Source of the DNA: Chloroflexota bacterium
Lineage (GTDB): Bacteria; Chloroflexota; Limnocylindria; Limnocylindrales; CSP1-4
DNA length: 32,923 nt
Direction of reading: 5' to 3'
Assembly: GCA_003169655.1 (NCBI GenBank)
Contig: PNAZ01000125.1
Coordinates: 12,878 to 45,800 of the forward strand
Position numbers and translations under genes: made by a program. The first letter of the stretch is position 1. The number at the start of each line of letters is the position of its first letter. Shown here piece by piece: positions 27,385 through 32,923 of this stretch. Below the pieces are notes generated by a model that was given only the letters and a program-made list of their open reading frames with translations, made no database searches and had not been told where the DNA came from.

Positions 27385-27597
27385 TTACTCGGGGTGGCGT
27401 TCCAGGAGCACGGCCAGTTCTGTTCTCGATCGGACGCCGAGCTTTCGGTACGCGTTACCCAGGTGATATTCCACAGCCTTCTCGGACACGAAGAGGGCCT
27501 GGGCAATCTCGCGGTTCGTCCCGCCATTCCGGACGAACGCTGCGACCTGCCGCTCGTGAACGGGGTCGTTCGCTACGATCCCGATCGACCAGAGGTA
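27385..27597 (-). pseudogene. LuxR/GerE HTH relic
   Basis: Own translation: YLWSIGIVANDPVHERQVAAFVRNGGTNREIAQALFVSEKAVEYHLGNAYRKLGVRSRTELAVLLERHPE*; in-frame stop at 27598-27600 and no start before the HTH. Confidence 0.75.
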
Positions 27598-27784
27598 TCA
27601 GCCTGGTTTGGCCAGGGAGACCAGGCCTGACGTTCGATCGGAACATCGGGCGACGACCTCGGCTACTCCTTTGCGTCCCAGCGTGTCGACGTAGGACTTG
27701 AGGCTCGACGCGGCTGAGCGAAACAGCCTAGGGACGCTGCCAGTTGAACGGCGCAACCTGTGACCAGCAGGGGGACCGTTGCGC

Positions 27785-29569
27785 ATGCCGAATTCACCGC
27801 CGGGCTGGGTCGAGGATCCAGCCGGGCTGCATTTCATCCGCCGCGATCTGCTGCCCGCCGCCGTCGCGATCGTCGGCCTGTTCCTCCTCGTGGGAATCGC
27901 CCTCCGCCGAGGAAACGAAGGTCTCTATCTCGTCCTCCTGGCCCTTGCCCTGACCCAGGTCGGCCTGGCGATCGCGCTGAACCGCCTTGGCCACCGGCTG
28001 ACCGGGCCCCAGCAACTGAGGATCGTGCTGGCCACGACCCCGGCGACGTTTCTCGTCCTGGCCATGGCAGGCTGGAATGGCGAGCAGGCCGAGTTCCAGC
28101 CGGCCATCCCGGCAATGATCGCCGGGACGCTGGCGATGGTCGTCGCGTTCACCGAGCCGCGTTCGGTCCTGATTCCGTGGGTCGTGGCGAGCTGCGTCGC
28201 GGTGGTCGCCGGTGGCTGGATCGAGGCCGGCCCGACGGGCGCCATCCTCCTGCCGCCGGCCTGCCTCGCCGGTGAGGCGTTCCTGGCCTGGCTGATCCGC
28301 AACGGGATGCAGCGCTATCACGCCGACCGCCGGGCGATCGTCCACGCGGTGTCGGCGCTCCTTCCGCTCGAGTCACCCGAGGCGACCGCGGCGGAAATCG
28401 TGCAGCTCCTGGGTTCCTGGATCGAGTTCGAGTCCGTGGTGATCCTGCGTTTCACGAGCCTCGATGAGACGGTCGTGGTCGCGGCTCTCAATCGGATGTC
28501 GCCGAACGGGTTGACGGTCGGCGAGATCTTGCCCGAGACGCGCAATGAGCTCCTCCGGGGGAAGGCGACCGACGGTCCGTGGCTGACTCGCTGGGCCGCG
28601 CGTCCCGAGGATGGCGCGTACGGAACCCGAATCACCGCCAACGGAATCACCGCGGCCGCGTACATTCCGATCGGACACGACGGTCGAACGATCGGGCTTC
28701 TGGTCGTGTCCGAAGCCCGCGGCGCTGAAGAGAGCCTGGCCACCCTGGCGGATCGCCTGGCGGTCCTGATCGAGGTCGGCGAGCTGGCCGGACCGCTTCT
28801 CGGCCCCGGCTTCGAGCACGTCGACGCGACCTCCGCGGCGCGCGTGCGGCTCGACGGGATTCTGGCCAACCGGGCGTTCGCGCCGGTCTTCCGGCCGGTC
28901 TGCGACCTCGCAACGGGCCACGTCGTCGGCCTCGAAGCCCTGACCCGCTTCATCGGAGCGGGGCCGGAGGAGGTCTTTGGCCAGGCTCAGCTGCTCGGGC
29001 GCTTGCAGGAGCTGGAGATCGCGACGCTGACCGTCGCCCTCGCAGCCGCCGAACGGCTACCACTCGATTGTTGGCTGAGCGTCAACGTGTCTCCTGGGTT
29101 GCTGGCTGACACGACGACCCTCCAGCGACTGCTTGCGGGCTGCCAGCGACAGATCGTGCTCGAACTCTCGGAGCACGAGGCCGTCCTCGAATACGGCGCC
29201 CTGACCACGAGCTTGAAGAGCCTCGGGTCAGGCGTGTCTCTCGCGATCGACGACGCGGGCGCCGGCTTCTCGAGCCTGCGCCACATCCTCGAGACGTCTC
29301 CGGCGTGGGTCAAGCTCGACATCGGCCTCGTCCGTGGCGTGGACGCTGATCCCGCGCGGCAGGCGTTGGTCGCCGGGCTCGTCCACTTCGCCCTGCAGGC
29401 CCGGATCTCCTTGATCGCCGAGGGGATCGAGACCCGGGCCGAGTTCGACACGTTGAAGTCCCTGGGTGTCGAGTTCGGCCAGGGCTTCCTGATGGCTCGA
29501 CCGGCGGCGATCTCCGACGAGATGATCAGCGCGCTGCAGCGCCCCGAGGTGCTTCCCCGGTCAGCGTGA
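27785..29569 (+). CDS. Membrane-anchored EAL-domain c-di-GMP phosphodiesterase with GAF-like middle region
   Basis: N-terminal TM segments; EAL motifs GLEALTR, SVNVSP, LELSEHE, AIDDAGAGFSSL, VKLDIGLVRG, IAEGIET, GQGFLMARP. Confidence 0.9.
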   Translation: MPNSPPGWVEDPAGLHFIRRDLLPAAVAIVGLFLLVGIALRRGNEGLYLVLLALALTQVGLAIALNRLGHRLTGPQQLRIVLATTPATFLVLAMAGWNGEQAEFQPAIPAMIAGTLAMVVAFTEPRSVLIPWVVASCVAVVAGGWIEAGPTGAILLPPACLAGEAFLAWLIRNGMQRYHADRRAIVHAVSALLPLESPEATAAEIVQLLGSWIEFESVVILRFTSLDETVVVAALNRMSPNGLTVGEILPETRNELLRGKATDGPWLTRWAARPEDGAYGTRITANGITAAAYIPIGHDGRTIGLLVVSEARGAEESLATLADRLAVLIEVGELAGPLLGPGFEHVDATSAARVRLDGILANRAFAPVFRPVCDLATGHVVGLEALTRFIGAGPEEVFGQAQLLGRLQELEIATLTVALAAAERLPLDCWLSVNVSPGLLADTTTLQRLLAGCQRQIVLELSEHEAVLEYGALTTSLKSLGSGVSLAIDDAGAGFSSLRHILETSPAWVKLDIGLVRGVDADPARQALVAGLVHFALQARISLIAEGIETRAEFDTLKSLGVEFGQGFLMARPAAISDEMISALQRPEVLPRSA

Positions 29570-29681
29570 CCAGATCAGGGTCCGGCCAGCACCTCGGACC
29601 GATGCGATCTTGACGCGTCGGGTGTCGCAAGACGAAGGGCGTCATCAAGCCAATCGGCGGGCGGCCAGAGCCGAGCTGCGC

Positions 29682-29978
29682 CTAGCGACGGTCCAATGGC
29701 TCGCGGGGATGAGCCGCCCGGCGCTCCGCCTCATCCTCGCGAGCCTCGTCCTCGCGCAGATGGAAGAGGTCACGGGCGCGGTCCGCAACCTGGCGCGCCA
29801 ATCGCCCCAGCCCAGAGCTCTGCTTCTGGGCCGCGGCATCCCGCTCGGCATGGCGCCAGTCCTCAAGCCGATCGGCCGTGGATTCCTCGGCCTCCTCTGG
29901 ATCGCGCTCGCTGACCACGTTCTGCCATTCGCCTCCCGATCGAAGCACAGCCCGGGCCATCTGTAACGGCCCCGACAT
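29682..29978 (-). CDS. Small hypothetical charged protein
   Basis: 98-aa ORF, EWQNVVSERDPEEAEESTADRLEDWRHAERDAAAQKQSSGLGRLARQVADRARDLFHLREDEARED; competing overlapping ORFs exist. Confidence 0.45.
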   Translation of the reverse strand: MSGPLQMARAVLRSGGEWQNVVSERDPEEAEESTADRLEDWRHAERDAAAQKQSSGLGRLARQVADRARDLFHLREDEAREDEAERRAAHPREPLDRR

Positions 29979-30054
29979 AAGTTAGCCAATCGGACAGTGC
30001 CATTTGTTGGCCTGCGTCGTCTGTACTTCATCGGACATAGGGGCTTCATCAGCG

Positions 30055-30792
30055 ATGGATGCAAACATGACGAGCTCGACTCAGGGGATCGACCCGCGGC
30101 AGAATCATCTCCTCGGTGCACTCCGGGATGACGAGTTCGAGCGGATCGCAGCGGCGCTTGAACCTGTCCACCTCGCCCGTCCAACCGAGCTCGAAGGGGC
30201 CAACGAACCGATCAAGTTCGTGTACTTCCCGACGAGTGGGGTCGCCTCGATTCTCGCCATCGATGCGGGCGGGGAAACGGTCGACACGGCGATGATCGGC
30301 CGAGAGGGGATGACCGGACTGGCGGTGTTTCTGGGCACCGGCCAGACGCCGATGCGGACGATCGTGCAGGTGCCCCTGACGGGCGTGCGGCTCCGATCGG
30401 AGCTCCTCCGTGCCGAGCTCGAGCGTGGCGGTCGGCTCATCGGGCTCCTGCAGGCGCACGTCCAGGTCGTGATGGTCACGATGGCCCAGTTGATCCTCTG
30501 CAACCGCAGCCACCGATTGGACCAGCGGGCGGCGCGTTGGTTGCTGCAAGTCGACGATCGCGTCGAGGAGGCTCCCTTCCGGGTGACTCAGGAGTTTCTG
30601 GCCCAGATGATCGGCGCCCAGCGGCCGGCCCTGTCGGTCGCGATGCGTCAATTCAAGGACGCGGGTCTGGTCAGCTACTCACGCGGACAAATCAGCATTG
30701 CCGACCGTGACGGGCTCTTGAAGAGATCGTGTGGCTGCATCCGGATCATCGATGCCGAGACGGAGCGCCTGCGCGAACCTTTCGAGCCGTAG
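30055..30792 (+). CDS. Crp/Fnr-family transcriptional regulator
   Basis: cNMP-binding-like domain (VYFPTSGVASILAIDAGGETVDTAMIGREGMTGL) and C-terminal HTH (FRVTQEFLAQMIGAQRPALSVAMRQFKDAGLVSYSRGQISIADRDGL). Start 30055 likely. Confidence 0.9.
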   Translation: MDANMTSSTQGIDPRQNHLLGALRDDEFERIAAALEPVHLARPTELEGANEPIKFVYFPTSGVASILAIDAGGETVDTAMIGREGMTGLAVFLGTGQTPMRTIVQVPLTGVRLRSELLRAELERGGRLIGLLQAHVQVVMVTMAQLILCNRSHRLDQRAARWLLQVDDRVEEAPFRVTQEFLAQMIGAQRPALSVAMRQFKDAGLVSYSRGQISIADRDGLLKRSCGCIRIIDAETERLREPFEP

Positions 30793-30933
30793 CGCGACGG
30801 AGACAACGATCTGCGCCCGGGATCCCGATCTGGCGATGAGCGCGAGATCGGCGGCCACTGGACCTGGAGGCGCTGTCACGCGGCGGCGGTCGGATCGTCC
30901 GGGCAGATCTCTGGAATGAAAATGCAGATGCCG

Positions 30934-31164
30934 TTAAGCGATGTGGCGCAGGAACCAGAGGATGCCGAGGCCCACGAGCCAGGGCAGCGCGAGGAGGACC
31001 GCCGCACCGGCCCCCACGAGCCAGCCGATCGGGCCGAGCGTCGTGAGGAGAAGCAGTAGGGCCGGCAGGGCAATCGCCCACAGGACGAGCAAGAGGGTCA
31101 GCGGGCCATGGAAGAGGCTATGGCGCTGCGAAATGTAGATCACGGGCGGCTGAGACTGAAACAT
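30934..31164 (-). CDS. Small membrane protein (76 aa, two hydrophobic segments)
   Basis: MFQSQPPVIYISQRHSLFHGPLTLLLVLWAIALPALLLLLTTLGPIGWLVGAGAAVLLALPWLVGLGILWFLRHIA. Confidence 0.7.
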   Translation of the reverse strand: MFQSQPPVIYISQRHSLFHGPLTLLLVLWAIALPALLLLLTTLGPIGWLVGAGAAVLLALPWLVGLGILWFLRHIA

Positions 31165-31272
31165 CGATGATGGTTCCTTGTGCCGGGGGCGGTCATCGCC
31201 CCGTCGGTCTAATTGTCCCAGACAAACACGCGGGGCGCCATCAGCTGATCGGCTTGGGTTTCGTGCGGCCGC

Positions 31273-31461
31273 CTACCGCCGCTTGCGCAGGAACCCGAGC
31301 GTCAGCAAGTCGAGGATGGTCCGCAGGGCCCAAACCAGAAGCCGAGCCAGCCAATACAGGATGGCCAAGGGCCAGGCGATGATCAACAGGATGAGCGTGA
31401 TGATGCAACCGTGGCCATCGCCACGATTGACGACGATGACCCTGGGACGCTCGTTGCTCAT
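31273..31461 (-). CDS. Small membrane protein (62 aa)
   Basis: MSNERPRVIVVNRGDGHGCIITLILLIIAWPLAILYWLARLLVWALRTILDLLTLGFLRKRR. Confidence 0.7.
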   Translation of the reverse strand: MSNERPRVIVVNRGDGHGCIITLILLIIAWPLAILYWLARLLVWALRTILDLLTLGFLRKRR

Positions 31462-31586
31462 GGCCCGAAGCCTCCGCGATCCGCCGTCCTACCCCTTGTT
31501 GACCGCCGGCCTCGAGCGAGACGAGCGATCCCCAACCAGGGCTGAGGCGACTTAGCCGCGCAGCCTGCTGCGTCACGAATGACGGG

Positions 31587-31620
31587 CGTGACCCGCCACG
31601 CGTGAGCGCAGCGGGTCACG
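31587..31620. terminator. 10-bp perfect inverted repeat CGTGACCCGC/GCGGGTCACG just downstream of the glycine-zipper gene
   Basis: Stem 31587-31596 / 31611-31620; 14-nt loop containing CACGCGTG; no T-tract. Confidence 0.5.
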
Positions 31621-31638
31621 GTCTTGGTAGTGGTCGGG

Positions 31639-31920
31639 CTACCAGGTCTTCTCTTCCTTCGTAACGACGACCGTCTCGTCCTTGCGCTTGTCGTCAAGTG
31701 CACCGACCGTCGCACCCGAGGCCGCGCCAATCGCCCCACCGACGACCGCTCCCACGGGTCCTCCAACGACGGCACCCACGACGGCCCCTCCGACTGCGCC
31801 TTCGATGGCGCCGCCGGCCTCTTCGTCACCGTGATTCACCCCCTTCTCGAGGGTCTGGCTCGTGCTCGCGGGCGCTCCAGTCGTCGTCTCGGTTGTGACA
31901 GTTCTACGTTCCTCGGTCAT
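31639..31920 (-). CDS. Glycine-zipper domain protein
   Basis: GGAIEGAVGGAVVGAVVGGPVGAVVGGAIGAASGATVGALDD: repeated GxxxG in a 93-aa ORF. Confidence 0.75.
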   Translation of the reverse strand: MTEERRTVTTETTTGAPASTSQTLEKGVNHGDEEAGGAIEGAVGGAVVGAVVGGPVGAVVGGAIGAASGATVGALDDKRKDETVVVTKEEKTW

Positions 31921-32084
31921 CGTCGACTCCTACTTTGGGTGGCGCGTTCGGCGCTTCAATCGACGATGCCAAATCACATGCCGCCTCCGGCCACTCGTGG
32001 ACGGCCGAAGCATTGCAACCTCGCGCCAGTTTGAGCGCACGTGCGGGATCGGGTGGACGTAGACGTCGGGAGCCTAGGTTGGAG

Positions 32085-32923
32085 TTATTTGTCGGGCACG
32101 ATCACCCGCAGGGCGCGTGGCCTGATCGTGGCGGTGATGGGCGTACTCCCCAGCGAACTGCCATCGGCTTCGACGAGCCGATTCGGCTTTGTCTCGATCG
32201 TCACCTCGCGCGCCTGCGCCCGAAAGACATGGCCGCCCGAGCTCTCGCCTAGATCGGTCTGCCACATCGCTTCCCAGCTGGCCAGGAGCCCTGGGACCGG
32301 CCCCGAAGCGCGCACGATGATGACATCGAGCAGGCCGTCGTCGGCCTTGATCGCCCGGCGGGGCTCGACCATCGGCAGCATCTTGCCAAAGTTCGCCACG
32401 AAGACCTGGGCTGCGTCGAGCTCCGTCACCGTCCCGTCAAGGGTGATCACGTGGGGGACATTGGTGATGCTCCCGGTCTGCCCCAGGACATTGGCGAGAT
32501 AAGCGAGCTTGCCCCAGCGGAGCTTCTGTCCCGTTCCGGTTGCCTCGATGACATCCGCGTCGAATCCGATCCCGCACGCGACCGTGAAATCGTGCTCCTC
32601 GCCATCGACCGTGACGCGGCCCAGATCGATGCGTCTCTTGCGGCCCGATAGGATCGTTTGGACAGCCTCCGCCGTGCCATGGGGGATCTTGAGATTGCCC
32701 GCCAGGAGGTTGCCGGTGCCAGTCGGAATGATGCCCAAGCTCGTCCGCGTCTCGGCCAGCCCGGAAGCGACTCGACCCACAGCGCCGTCGCCACCCACCG
32801 CAACTACGATGTCGTAGCCCGCCTTGACGGCCTTCTCGGCAGCACGCTGAAGCTGGGCCTTCCGGACGACCGTCTTGGCGTCAACCTTCCAGCCGGCCTC
32901 CCGGAGCTGGCGCCGAACCTCGC
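32085..32923 (-). CDS. Diacylglycerol kinase / YegS-family lipid kinase (partial, runs off right edge)
   Basis: Frame open to window end: EVRRQLREAGWKVDAKTVVRKAQLQRAAEKAVKAGYDIVVAVGGDGAVGRVASGLAETRTSLGIIPTGTGNLLAGNLKIP; GGDG and PxGTGN motifs. Track ORF starts internally at 32798. Confidence 0.9.
   Translation of the reverse strand, partial: EVRRQLREAGWKVDAKTVVRKAQLQRAAEKAVKAGYDIVVAVGGDGAVGRVASGLAETRTSLGIIPTGTGNLLAGNLKIPHGTAEAVQTILSGRKRRIDLGRVTVDGEEHDFTVACGIGFDADVIEATGTGQKLRWGKLAYLANVLGQTGSITNVPHVITLDGTVTELDAAQVFVANFGKMLPMVEPRRAIKADDGLLDVIIVRASGPVPGLLASWEAMWQTDLGESSGGHVFRAQAREVTIETKPNRLVEADGSSLGSTPITATIRPRALRVIVPDK

Noticed and set aside
27344-27402. GAACGCCCCGAG / CTCGGGGTGGCGTTC long-range inverted repeat
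   Set aside because: Arms pair only with a 3-nt bulge and a 32-nt loop; possible terminator but too weak to claim.
29579-29600. GGTCCG...CGGACC inverted repeat after the EAL gene
   Set aside because: Only a 6-bp stem with a 10-nt loop and no T-tract; expected by chance at this GC content.

Overview
GC-rich bacterial window (gene style suggests Chloroflexota; inference only). The dominant content is a catabolic island for 6-deoxyhexoses, about 1-22.4 kb. Left half: an L-fucose-type oxidative module with an FAH-family hydrolase fragment, an aldo/keto reductase, an IclR regulator, a CUT1 ABC importer lacking an ATPase, L-fuconate dehydratase and a RhaM-family mutarotase. Right half: an L-rhamnose module with a divergent minus operon (DeoR - CUT2 ATPase - two permeases - binding protein - RhaM - SGNH esterase) and a plus operon (RhaI isomerase - bifunctional RhaD/RhaE aldolase/dehydrogenase - RhaB kinase - LutA/B/C lactate oxidation). 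Both routes should converge on L-lactate and pyruvate. Further right: an SMP-30 gluconolactonase remnant, an EamA transporter, a 39-aa membrane ORF missed by the ORF track, an uncharacterised ~700-aa protein with GT-A-like DxD and ED motifs, a coiled-coil protein, a LuxR HTH relic, an EAL phosphodiesterase, a Crp-like regulator, several small membrane or glycine-zipper proteins, and a partial diacylglycerol-kinase-family gene. The most notable non-coding signals are a 13-bp perfect stem-loop with an anti-Shine-Dalgarno-like loop (ACCTCCTCC) in the rhaI leader, followed directly by a second hairpin, and a shared near-palindrome (CGTTCAGTATRCTGG) in the two divergent promoter regions flanking the IclR gene. 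No tRNA, rRNA, CRISPR array or transposase was recognised.
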